From assembly GCA_019137255.1 (NCBI GenBank), contig WPDH01000073.1:62001-126000 (forward strand): a stretch of DNA of 64,000 nucleotides. Reading direction: 5' to 3'. This document shows, one piece after another, positions 20,634 through 32,852 of this stretch. Source of the stretch: Corinectria fuckeliana. Taxonomy: Eukaryota; Ascomycota; Sordariomycetes; Hypocreales; Nectriaceae. Position 1 is the stretch's first letter; every line of letters starts with the position of its first letter. Under the pieces are notes generated by a model, which was not told the DNA's origin, searched no databases, and worked only from the letters and a program-made list of their open reading frames with translations. The translations under genes and the position numbers were made by a program.

Positions 20634-23377
20634 CTGTAGTACCGCCGTAATGTAGGGATTACGTAGACCACAGGCACGGAGTGCTTGACCCATAGACTGC
20701 TTTCATGTCCATTCGACGTGGATCAACATGGTTTTGTTCGAAGTCGGCATGCAATTACCCATGTGGAAACTCTCTTTGTTAATTCTCGAATGCTGTAACG
20801 CCTGCCACGTGGGTACAATCGTTTGCTTGGGATTGATTGCTGAGTAGCAGAAGCAACATCCGACGCCGAACTGGAGCCACACCCTCCGTGCTTACCGCCC
20901 TGCCTTTCGTCTGCCGAACGCTTAGAATATCGGTACAACGTTGGATCGGCTGAACCGAGTGGGTGGCTGCAGCACGGTAGGGTGTGAAGTTAATCCAGGT
21001 GAGCAGAGCCAGGATCTCAGAGATCGCACACTATGTATGTATGTACGAAGTTGGCCTTTTGCCTCACCGGCACGGGACGTGACATGGATGAGAACAGAGT
21101 AGCGCTCGGATTGGCCGACGAGCACATAAGTAGTAGCGTAAGGCGGCGTCACTGGCTCTCGAGTCTGGTCATTTCGTCGTATCAATGAACTTTCTTTTTT
21201 CGAGACCGGTTTCTGCTGAGTATTGATCGAGAAGAGATGATGACGGGTGGTACGAAGTACTCGATTCCTATCCCGTGTCCAGCCTCTGATCGGTGCAGGC
21301 AGAGGGTGAATTCGCTCACGATGCCGCACAGCCTGGACGACCAACCCACCTTTACGCCTCGATTTGGTCGCGTCCTTGTCCCTGACGTCGTACTGCCTCT
21401 GGCGCACCGCCGTGTCGCCTCACACCAAGTCTTCAAGGCTGTAGGATATGCAGCGACCGGGGCGAGGCGAGCTGCTTCCGATTCAGTATTGGTGACGTGA
21501 CACGGCCTCGTTGTTGCTGCAGGATCGAGGCCAACGGCGAGGGTGAGATGAGGTAGCCTGGAGTGCGCGATATCGTAACTGAGACGCTGCTATTGCTGTT
21601 TCTTGAACATGTCGCGACGAGGTGCTCTCCTCGCGACGCAGGATCAGTCTCATGCACGAAGCATGCACCACGGTGTTCGCCAGGTAGGTGCATTCCGATC
21701 TGGTCAAGGGCCTGGCGGCTTCTCATCGTGCATATGTTCTGAAACGACGTCGGCTGGCCTTGATGAGCGGTCAAGTTAGCGCCTGATGCCAAGACGATCG
21801 CGATAGGATCGCATTGGGTGCGCCGGAGAGATGATAGACGATATACTGCCATTGGATTGCCATTGGATTGAATGGCAACGCTGATGGGCATGGATGGTGT
21901 ACATGGACCGAAGGGGAAGGCTGCATGCCCATCTACACCACCATTTTGCATCCTTTGCATCCCAACAAAATCACCAAATGGCCGCCCATGCCCTCTCGTT
22001 TAGTCTACGCAGTAACCCGCGAGTCCAGTGCATCACGGCCCAGTCACACGAGTGGCCGAGCCGTTGAGCCTGGGCTCCTGCTCTTTGAGGCTTTGACCAT
22101 GCGTGAGGTGCGGACGGGCCATTGTGTAACCACGACATCAATCTGCCCACCGCCCACCAGCCAGTTGTCAAGGTGAGATGCGGGGGATCCTCTCTCAAGC
22201 ATCGAGGGCACCCTTTGCGCTGATGGATAGCCAATGGTTGGGCCTAGGGTGCCGATGCGGGCGGTGCACGGCCATAGGATGCTGCTCTGTGTGGACGGGA
22301 GGGGAAGCAATGTGGTGGATAGTAGACAATGAGAGTCGAGAGAGGAGGCCATCAAGGAGCTCCAAGTAAGGTAGTCGGAGGGTGCAATCGCATTGATGCC
22401 TCAGTCGAAGTTGAAACAACTCTAAATCTCCCGACGGTGCCCGGGCCAAGTCTTTCCGCCTTCAACGTGAGTGCGTTCCTCAGGCCTCGACTTCCCCCTC
22501 CAGCTCTCAGCTCTCGGCTCTCGGACCTCTCTCCCTTTACCGCTCCCTCGCATTCTTCTGCACGATCAAAGCGAAGACGAGGGCGACCCCGAAGCTGCAC
22601 ACGCGCCAGCCAATGGCAGGTCGGCAACATAACTAGGCGGGAAACGCGAACAGGCCGCATCTCAACAGCACTAAGATGCTGCACGCATCCGGAAACGGGG
22701 GTTGGTAGCGAAGTCTCTGTCCCCGAGCACGATGTCCCCAGCCGTCGTTGCAGGCCGAGCTCAAGGAAGCAAGGTGCTCTCCCAATACTCGTTGCATGAG
22801 CAGGCTTACATCTCATCACAGACTCACAGTTGCATGGGCGGCTTGCACCAGCCAGCTCCAAGGGTTTGACAAGTCAAGTCACGCCGATCCAGATGGGACG
22901 GGTTCAAGGCGTGGGCTTCCGACCCGGCATGCCGGTGCCACCCCAAACAGCCCGTCCCATTGGAACCCTCGACGACGAACGCACGGCCGGGTGTCACCAC
23001 AACAGGGTCACCAAGCTGAGTCTTTGAGGGGGAGGGGACGCGAGCTAGGGTCAGGCAAGGCGCGAGATCTGCGAGGTGCGACGTGGTGCGTGCCACCTTG
23101 ACGTGCATGATCTCGAAGAGCCAGCAGCCTCGCCATGACCAGTCGTTGCTCGCTTGTGCGACGACTCCTCCCACGTCTACAGCTTGCCTAGCAACTGGCC
23201 ACCAGGGCACCAGGGTGTGGCGACTTGCTGCCTCCGTGGGAGAGATGGCTCAATCCCATCGTCGCAGACCCCGCAAATTGCATGTCTTCCTTCTGGTCGT
23301 TGCCGTGCCAGGCTGCCTGGTCCGAGTGCGAAAGTGGACACCAGAGCAATTGACTCAATTGGGAACGGATAAGTTAC

Positions 23378-23396
23378 GAGTCGTAAGTTACGACTC
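23378..23396. repeat. Short palindrome GAGTCGTAA-g-TTACGACTC
   Basis: Perfect nine-base arms with one central base. The GAGTCA-like half sites resemble bZIP/AP-1 type operators, but no gene lies close by. Confidence 0.4.
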
Positions 23397-26300
23397 AACC
23401 ACACTTCTGGGCCGTCGAGCTGGTACCAACAAGCAATGACGACCCTGAGGAATTATGGCATATCAAAGGCGCACGGGCGACCATGAGAATCAATCTCTCG
23501 GCTTGATCCGAGAAACTGTGACGGTGGCTACAGGCCCTGCGTAACTATTCTGCCACACCCGTCCTCGTGGGTATCTGGTCACTGGTCTCAGCACAGAAAA
23601 AGGTCACACCAGTTGTGCGGCCAAAGGGGAGAATTGAGGGTCATGGCTACGAAAATACCATCATTGGACTTGGAGGGGCTCATTCACCTTGCACATCGGC
23701 GAGGCGATCGATCCTTCTGTCTGCATCTTGACTGAAATGAGGGCCGGGTTACGATGAACCGCCCATGGGTGGCATGGGGAGCGAAGACGCGACAATGCTT
23801 GACATTCGGGCCAGCCCAGGGCTGCCCAGTAATTCGGCATCCGGCATTGGGAACATTTGGAACACGAAGCTGAGCAGTGCCCAAAACTTCAGAGCACAAA
23901 GTTAATGCTGGGTAAACCTTGCCTTGCGAGACTTCGCCCGGATGAGGAGGGGTATCGAAACGAAGACTCAAAATAGCACTGATCCTAGACGTTCAAAACG
24001 CTTCCCTCCCGAGAACCTCATGGCCTCCGCTCCGCAACCGACTTACACGCATTCACTCTACGGTTCGGCGCACGTTTACCTCGTCGATTGTTGAGACATG
24101 CACGTGTCGTACGTCAAGGACAACCGCCACTGAAGTGGACAAACCTGGACGTTTCGTCTTAAGTCCTGCGAATTCATCGTCGCGCCAAACCCATCACCAG
24201 GGCGGAATCTAACACATGTGAGGTGACGGAACCTGCGCGCTGGGACGGCGTTTCGCATACTGAAGAAACATGCGTGCTGCTGAACCAACGAACCACTGCA
24301 TGATGAAGGGTGCGACCAAGAAGCAGGTGAGACGACGCATGTGGTGTGACGGTGATCAAGCGAGATTATTGGAAACAGGTCGTTGCGTTCTTTGTGGCAT
24401 CTCAAGCCATCGCTGAGTAAACCAACCCTGGGGCGAAAGACACATTCAATTGGGATCTGGGCTTGGATCGAACCACGAATTGAGCCACGGGGGTGAAGGC
24501 CTACCTTCACTGGCGATCAGAGGTGCAACGTTCGCGGAGCCAAGATTTTATTTTGGCGAGGTAGGTTTCCGGCAGCTTCTCGTTGTCGGTCCCTGCTGAA
24601 TCCCGTCAACGCTTCGGGATAATGTGTGGGCATTCCCCTTGTTCACCAGCCAGTAACACACTCTCAACAAACATGTTTCCTAGTCCTATACTGGAGCTGG
24701 ACTGGACATTGTCAGGTACTATGGTGACTAGTCATGTCGTTCCGGCGCAAGAGGGGCGAAGATCTTCCGAAGAACCCACAGTACGAATTGAGGAGCTCGG
24801 GATGCCAGCCAACTGAAGCAAGACAGCAGCGGACCTGCTTTTCATTCGGGCATCATTGGAAAAGAAGCTGGCCGTCGAAAGGGTTTCAATTAAGGGAATC
24901 CATTCAGTGGAGGAAGCTGCAGTGCCGGCAGAGCTGGCGAGCCCCGCGGCAAAAATGTCCCCGACCGACAGTACGGGGATGCAGACTTCAAAGGCAAGGG
25001 GTTATCTCCACGACAATAGTCCGCGACCTTGTCGTGGTACTCAGACGTCACGTCTGTACAATCGCCGATGCAGCTTCAAGACCAAGTCGCCAACCAGACA
25101 GGCGCCGTAGTGCCGTCTCCATAAGTGCGGCCCGCGCGGGCCATCGAGAAGCACGCTGCAGGACCTTAAGTTAGGTACAGTATGTACTGAAGCCTTCCAT
25201 CCAGTGGCTATCCTAGCCGAGCTAGCTTCCTCGGCGCTGCAGGCGTTGGCGATCCCTCCCCAGGCGGCCAGGGGCGACCCTGGCGACGGATGACCCTGGT
25301 CCCCTGCGCAGATCGCACACCCGCCCGGCCCCCCGAAGCCTCGAGTGTTTCTGCTGCCCCCCGCGACCATGGCACCTCGACCTGACGGAAGGCCTGGTAG
25401 CAGTCCAGGAAGAGCGCTGGGGAAACATGCGAATCCGGCGCGAGATGCGATACGATGGCTTCCCGTCTCCCCAGAGTCGGGAGGTCCCTCAGGAGCCGAG
25501 GTGGCGTGGTTGTAGAGGCTTTGTTCAACCGTATCGCACAGTTGTATCCCACGCATGCGCCGCGGCGACAGACGTAATTTGGCTAGGTGGACGGGACACC
25601 TTCCACGAGCCACGGAGGCCACACGTCCAGATCGAGCCGGGTCGCTTGCTCAATCGGGGCGGCAGGGGATGGGGCCGGGGTCGTGAAAAGTCAACTTGAT
25701 ATCCCACGGTGCAGATCCATGGCGGACGGGGTACCTGGCTAATACACACAATCTTCCCCTGGCGCCCTTGCCTTGGCCTCATCGCGCAACAGAACCACAA
25801 GGAGGGCCAATGATGAAGCGGGTGTTCGAGAAGTGAAGAAGAATCCTGGCGGAGCCACCTCTGCTCATCAATCTTGTTGACGACTGGCAGCCCGTATAAG
25901 ATAAATGGCGTTCCCCACGTTAAAGAGCCTTCTCCCTCCCCGATGACCATCTCTCCCTCGATCGTCAGCGACGCGACTGGATCGTAAACCACGACAACAG
26001 CTACGTGTCGAGAAGAACACGACAGCCCCCGAGATCCATTACGCCTACCTACAAGGGACTGGGCTCACCACCGCGTTTCTTCTGCGAGTGTCGTAGCGGA
26101 TACCAAGGCCAATTTAGAGAAGACTCGAGGTGCAAGCAAGATCCGGCAGAGCTGCAAGGGTGAGACATGAACGATGGCTTGGGTGAGTTGGGTTCGTCGC
26201 TGACAGCTGCGGCAAGGTACGAGCACCACTAAACAAAGGCAAAACGACGAGAAACGACTCGGATTCGGAGGGCGAACGGCCGTTTCGTTGTTCGATACGT

Positions 26301-27800
26301 ATGTATGGATTTGCTTTTTGTTTACACGGCTCTCTTCCGTTTCCCTTCTCAGTCCTCCGGTTCATGATTCATCTCCCCCTGCCAGACCCACATCGGCGGG
26401 CTGATCACCACCACCATTCTCGAAATGGCATTTTGCCTATCGAGCTCCCTTTCAGCTGTCCATCGCGCCTCTCGCCATTCAATCGCCCTCCCGTTTGGAA
26501 GCCTGGCTCTCCATGACAGGGCCTCGTGGTTGCGTTTCAGCATCCCTCAGCTCTCTTTGCTTCGCTTTCCCACTCTCATTTCGACGAAGGGAAAGCCCAA
26601 GATGGACCAGTGCCACCGTATAGAGTGCGCGCGGTGACGCCAGCGCTACAGCACCCCGAGCTCCGCTTCTCACTGTTCGTCCCCATTCCGTGTTCCTAGC
26701 TGCGCGTTCCTTACATTCCCAAGTGGGAGTGGGCTGCAGGCGGGATGGAAGGGGGTTTACCATCACTAGGTAATGGAGGCACCCGGAGACGGGACGCGGG
26801 CTGTCGCAAAACGGGAGAACAAGTCTCAGCCAGGGTCATGATTGACCGAGATGTTGCGTGGAGATGGGATTGGGAAAAGCAACAAGAAACAAGAAACAAG
26901 CAGCTGATTGGAATGGAGTTGACAGATTTGACTCACAGTGCCGGTTGAGGTGATCAGCGATCGCCGTCCCCTTGCCCTGGCTACGGGCCCGTCGACCGAC
27001 CGACTTACCCTTTCAGGCTTGACCCCTGCTGGGCTTTCACGGAACCCCAACTCTCCGAGGCGCAAGGCCTCTTGGTCGAACCAAAGGGAGCCAGTCAACC
27101 CACCCTCAGTCCCTTTGGGTGGTGGTGGTGTGTATCTCGAAGAGAGGCGGTGGTCAACAAAAAGTTGGACGCAGACACACAGACAGACACAACAGGTCTA
27201 GTTTGACTGGCGAAGCTGAGGTCTGCTGATTCTGGCCCGTTGCGCCATATCGCCGACGGATCGTCGCCGGGGAACACTGAGCACTAGCACAGCAGATCTG
27301 CCAGTTGGGAACTCCATCGCAATTTCAGCGGGCGGCCATCTATCGAGAGAGTCTCACGTCGACGGACGGTGCGGCCATCTACACTCGGTAAGTTGTGGCT
27401 TTCCTTGTTCTCGCAACGATGAGTGCTCCACCGCTTAGTAGGCCCGGCCTCCCTCTTAACGCAGACGGGATCCAAGGATGGTGTCATGGATGGCCGATGG
27501 GCGGCAGATGCAAGATGGCAGCAGAGATGCACCGGCCCTGCCATACCATGTCGGAAGCTCTTTGAGAGGCGAGGACACGGACAGACACGAGACGGAGACG
27601 GGAGGGCGGATGACGGGACGGGGCACGGTTGGAACCGCGGGCTGACTACTGGGCCCCCTTGACCCTCCGACCCTCCTTGGGCTCTCTTCCATCTTCCCTC
27701 TCCTCAACGTGAGGCCCGTTTAGGCCCCAGTGCCCTAGACAGCTCTGGGCGCCGGGGCTTTGAGCTGGGTCATCCCTGGGCCATCCCTCCCTACTTAGCC

Positions 27801-28456
27801 TCCTAGTCTCTGGGCCTCCGCCGTTCCCTGCTCCCTGGCAGCTTCTTGGGTCTCCTGCTCCTGGTCACTCTAGCCAATACCGACACCCCTGCACACCACT
27901 ATCGATGCCCGTTTTTGCAACTCTCCAATCAGCGCTGACAGCCTACAGCCACCATACATCCACACCCTCCATCCCGCGCGATCGACTTACACGCGCATTG
28001 CGCACCGCATCGCCTCGCCCAGGTACAGTACGTCAAGAGACTTATTTTCCTTTTTCCGTTTCCTTTCCCTTCATACCCTTCAGTCATTTTTCTTTTTGTC
28101 GTGACATTGGCTAGGCTGGCGTTTCCTCGTCCCGCCCGTCGAGGATCCCTGTACCATTGCTTTCCCCATATTTGCCAGGCCCGTCTCTGGGTCTGTGTGT
28201 CCCGCAGCCGCCAGCTTCACGGCGTGCCATGGTCACATTGATCCCACAGCCATTAGCATGGCTTCCTGGGGGGTCCCAGACGGTAGACGTACAACCCGCA
28301 ACCCAGATCCGCAACCCCACGAGCATCCGCATCCCTTCGGGCCAACACATGATGAGCCCGTTCACCGGGGCCAGGCCCCTCCCGTGTTGGGGCTCTTCCC
28401 TATCCTGATCCGTCACAAGCTCGCCCTTCTCCACCATTCCCGCGTCTTGATGTTCA

Positions 28457-28501
<45 letters not shown>

Positions 28502-30285
28502 NNNNNNNNNNNNNNNNNNCCCCCCCCCCCCCCCCCCCCCCTCCGCGCCACCCCTACACTTTGCCGTCAGTCACCCTTGCAGCTGTCTCTGAGACATCTC
28601 GAAATCTGGCATTTCAACGGCCATCGTGGTCGCCCTAACCCTCCTCTCCCCCCTCGGGACTCTCCCTACCCCCCCTTCTCTCATCCTTGGCCTCCCTCCC
28701 CGGATGCTAGGGTTACTGACCACACGGGCGCGGGACTGGCCTGCCGCCGTTGTGGTTAAGGCCGATGCCATCATGGCCGCCGGGACGGGGACGGGTCTCG
28801 TACTGCTTTATCGGCTCTGGCCTGTTAGTGGGTGGGCTCAGCAGACAAGGATGCTACAAGCTTGACAGTATCAAGGCCCAAAAGCAACTAGACAGAGCTT
28901 TCTCTCCCTTTACATCGGTACCCTATCACCCTGGCACTGTTCCCTCAAACCTGCTCCCGCTCAACTCTGTACTTGTTTCCTTCCAGGGAGGGCTGGACTT
29001 TACTCATCGGCTCCACACGTCCTGGCCACTGGCTTCTGTCTGCCCTCTGCCCTTACGTCCCCGCCTCTCCGCCATCCATCTGAATCACGACTATCGCCTC
29101 TTGATGCAGGGCAGAGCAGCTTGCATACGCCGGCCCAACCCCAAAAAGAAATGCCCCCTCATGTTTCTCATCCTTCATCTGCCTCCGACACCCCCATATA
29201 CCTTCCCGAGCGAGACTCTGACTTGCGTGAATCTCACCAGCCTGGATCAACTTCCTCTACCCGTCCCAGACACTCCTCACCTCACGCTCAGCTCGGTCTC
29301 TGTTTGTCTCCCCACCCCCCGGAGCGTAGTTACAAGGCAACGCGTCGTCGTTCAGCCTTTTGGCATCGCATGTGCTGACCATCATTTCCCGCCAATAGCC
29401 AACAGAGTCAAGATACTTACACACCACTGGTTGGACGCCTCGCCAGACAGAACTACCTCGTCAGCTAGCCTCATTCGTTTCTATTACATCCTGAGCCAAG
29501 TTCGAGAAGCCATGTACGTTTTATTTGATCGCTAGATTCCTCTCAAAACTTCCTCCACTATCATCTGGTCCACGGTCGACGGTGCTTCTGTTATCTGATG
29601 TTGCTGCTGACCGATTTCCAGACTCCTTGGGTTGCACTGCACGGATTTCTTCAGCACACAATCCTGCACACTTCTCCTCTTGCCGGAGCTTGACTGCCAA
29701 CCTCTTCTGTGTTTGTTGTTCTTCCTCGGCGATCCCAACCAATGAGGCCGCAACTGCCCCGGGATCTCTGAACCGAACTCGCAGCGTCACAGTGCCCGCT
29801 ACCCCGGTTTAAGGAAGCATCTCCCCGAGCGAAAAGCAACCAAGGCTCCAAAGGGCAACATCTCTCCCTTCTTGGAATGCCAGTGTCTCTGCTCTGGATT
29901 GGAACCACCGTGCGCCCCTCCCAGCAGCTCAAATCACACCAGTAAGAGACCCAAAGTGGCCCGCCGTTCGCTCGGTTGTTTCACATCGCCGCGCCCAAGA
30001 CGCAGAAGCAAGTCAAGGGAGAGACTGACCGAGAACACCCAGCATAACAACAGCATCAAGCTATACATTAGTCTATGCGCCCTGCTAGATCAAATTTCCG
30101 AGAACCAACAAGGCGCTCAGACAACGGGTTCCTCTCTCCCGGCCGACTGATCCCCGCCGAATAAGACCTCGTCGAGACCTCGTCTTAAACACCCTCGACC
30201 GCCGCTGTCCAAGACAAGGGGTTGCATTCTTGACTTCCTCCCTCACAAACACATTTCCCACCAGCTCCCCCTTTCCGACCGCTTG
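27801..30285 (+). other. Pyrimidine-rich leader region upstream of medA
   Basis: From about 27.8 kb the plus strand becomes rich in CT, CCTC and TTTC runs with few purine tracts, the texture of a fungal 5' leader, continuing to the medA start at 30286. Several upstream ATGs open short frames. The medA genes of other fungi are described with long leaders, so this may be transcribed, perhaps with introns; the start of transcription cannot be placed. Confidence 0.45.
28459..28541. repeat. Poly-C tract with an assembly gap
   Basis: Forty-three C at 28459-28501, eighteen N at 28502-28519, then twenty-two C at 28520-28541. The true length is unknown. The gap sits in the homopolymer, so it is a sequencing or assembly limit, not a known sequence. 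Confidence 0.95.
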
Positions 30286-32852
30286 ATGTCTGCTGTCAAG
30301 TTCCAGTGCTCGCCCTACAAGCTTTTCGAGGTGAGTCGCCAGCCCTGACCCTGTTCCAACACTGGCGCGTCAAGACCAACCTCTTTCCCTCTCCGTTTTG
30401 CCCACAAGGCTGCGGAGCGTCTCGTCTTGTTCTCCCTACATCCCTCCCTCCATCTCCATTTGTTTTTGTTGTGTGGACTTACTTGATCCCCAAATACCTT
30501 TTTCTTTTGTTTCAAGACATATCCCCAAGACTGACTGACACCTGCGACCCTCACAGCCTGACTACCATCCCCAGAAGCCAATCATTGTTGGTGTGGACGA
30601 CAGGCTCGAGTCGCCCGAGACGCTCACGCTTCGTTACGAAGAAGCTGCTCGAGCAGCCAGCGGGGGAGACCCACGCGGGGACTCCCCACCTAGGCTCTTG
30701 GAAATGGCGGCCTACAGCAAGGCACAGCTGCCCTCGATGCATGGTGAGTAATGCCCAGCGGATGTCTGCTCCGCGTGTTCAGCTCGGAAGCGTACTGGTT
30801 GGCGGCGACGTTGGTCGTGAACAGCCGTGATGGTTGCAAACGTGCCATAGTTGTGTACTGCTTGGGGGCTTGGGAAACGAACAGAGGCTAACAAACGGCT
30901 TAGCAGCAGGCTACGACCCGACGCGGTACCAAGATGCTGCCTACGACCAGTATCCAGCTCAACCTTTTCCGACTCAGCAGCACACGGACAAGTTTGCGCA
31001 GCTGAACCAACAGTCGTTCGCCTCGAACAATGCCACGGTTGCCCAATACATCCCTTCGGGGTCAACGGTGACCTCTTGCCATCCCCTCTCGGGCGTGTTT
31101 GGCACCAAGGTCTTTGTCAAGGTCTCCTCGCAATATGACGTGCATTCCTTGAACTCGTCGATGCCCTTCTTCTTCCTGCTCTTCGGGACTGAGAAGTGCC
31201 CCGCGGAAGTCACCCGGGAAGGCCAGGACGGCTCTGGCTTTGCCTACACGTACAGCGCAGATGCCCCCCAATTCATGGTCACGGGCTGTTCCGGCAGCAA
31301 CGTGCCCATGTCACTCCTCCACGAAGGGCCCTCGGGAGAAGAGATTTCGCGGACCGTCGTGGGCACCTTTCAGTACCTCGAAGGGTCCGCGGATGACATC
31401 ACGAGGCCAACCAAGGTCCCCAAGCAGGAGGACGGGGCACCTGCCCCGAGGCTAGATCAGCCGAGTGTATCACCCAAGGGCGAGGCTGAACTGCCAGCAG
31501 AGGCTCCTACAAATACCTACGAGTACCCGACACAGCAGGGCCAATATGCCACCGCGTTCCAGCCAGGCAACAGCGAGATGATCAGCACGTACAGAAGCAG
31601 CAGTTTCACGGATCCTCCGCACTACCATCGCCGGCCGTCGGGATGGAGCGGATACCCGGGCACCCTGGGGAGCACGGCGCGGGGACCGGCCGTGTTGGAC
31701 CCGTCCATGCCGGGGCGGCCAAGCTTGACGCCACTGCCGATGCCGTCGACAAGCGGGACGCCGCAGCTTATTCGGACCAGCACCATCAGCACCGTCAGCA
31801 ACAGCAACAACTACCACCCCGTGTCGCTGTACGGCAACAAGGCGGTGCTGAAGATCCAGGGCAAGCTGGACGCCATGGCCGAGAACTGGTCCCAGGAGGA
31901 GTGGGACAACCGCCGCCGCATCGTGCGCTTCCAGAAGTCGCAGCGGGGATGCACCCTGAGCACCACGTTCCACCCGGTTGCTGTCAACGAGCGCCCGCCC
32001 AACAGCATCTGCATCTCGTGCATCTGGTGGGCCGAGAAGAGCGAATGCTTCGTCACGTCCGTCGACACGATCCATCTGCTGGAGCAGCTCGTCGCCGCCC
32101 CCGGCAGATTCAGCGTCGAGGAGAAGAACCGGATTCGCCGTAACCTCGAGGGCTTCCACCCCTTGACCGTCTCCAAGGCCAAGGCAGAGAGCGAGGAGTT
32201 CTTCAAGGTCATCATGGCGTTCCCCAACCCCAAGCCCCGCAACATCGAGAAGGACGTCAAGGTGTTCCCCTGGAAGATCCTGGAGCCGGCGCTCAAGAAG
32301 ATCATTGGCAAGTACAGCGCCAGCCCGAGCCCCAACCTGCCGCCTGCAAACATGATGAATCCGGGCAACGGAGGGTATGCGCCGCTCCCCACGCCCCCCG
32401 GGCAGAGCATCGGCCCAGCCCAGCACGACCCTCACCCGCAGTATTCCCTCCCGCAACACCATGACTCGATCCCGTCGCCCCGGTCGCTCTCCGGGTCGCA
32501 GCCCAGCTGGACGCCCTACGCGGCGACGGCCCCCGGCTACTCGACCGCTGCGTCGAGGACGCTCAGCCCCAGCATCCGGCACCCCAGTCCATCGCAGATC
32601 CAGCCGCCGCTGCGCATCAGCACAACGCCTCTCCCAGCTGTCAGCACGTATGATACGCGGACGGCGACGGGTGGAGGCTACGGCGCGACGGGCTTGCACA
32701 CGCCCCTCAGCCATCACCACGCCACCGCGACCCCCCCACGGTGGGATCCCACGCCCGCAACATACCCCGACAGCTACCCCAGCCTGACGTCTCAGACGGC
32801 GCAGCCCGTATACAGCACGGCAGCGTACGGCGAAGGGCCTCCGAGGGCATAG
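30286..32852 (+). CDS. medA: Medusa-type developmental regulator (MedA/Ren1/Acr1 family)
   Basis: Three exons: 30286-30330, 30557-30743 and 30904-32852; product 726 aa (725 if the alternative acceptor at 30906 is used). Exon 1 gives MSAVKFQCSPYKLFE; exon 2 continues PDYHPQKPIIVGVDDRL. Residues about 129-215 look like an Ig/IPT fold (CHPLSGVFGTKVFVKV). The family's signature block is at about 386-546: YGNKAVLKIQGKLD, WSQEEWDNRRR, NSICISCIWW, FTVEEKN-like FSVEEKNRIRRNLEGF, then NIEKDVKVFPWKIL and KKIIGKYS. The tail is Pro/Ser/Thr/His-rich and disordered. In Aspergillus, Fusarium and Magnaporthe these proteins control conidiophore and conidium formation from the nucleus. Regulation is likely complex given the leader upstream. 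Identification is firm from the signature block. Confidence 0.93.

Larger units (their letters stand above)
20001..27800. other. Gene desert, second part (distal medA upstream region)
   Basis: About 7.8 kb with no frame that looks like a protein; the longest frames are basic, low-information and antisense to one another. Small inverted repeats occur at 20610-20633 and 23378-23396, and a doubled ATTGGATTGCC near 21852. Large empty upstream regions are common before fungal developmental regulators, so part of this may be medA regulatory DNA. Confidence 0.4.

Noticed and set aside
28159..28640. Frame encoding a polyproline stretch across the N gap
   Set aside because: Artefact of the poly-C homopolymer and unknown bases.
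28750..29535. 261-codon plus-strand frame before medA
   Set aside because: Pro/Leu/Ser-rich product of a pyrimidine-rich leader; no domain, and it ends where leader texture continues.
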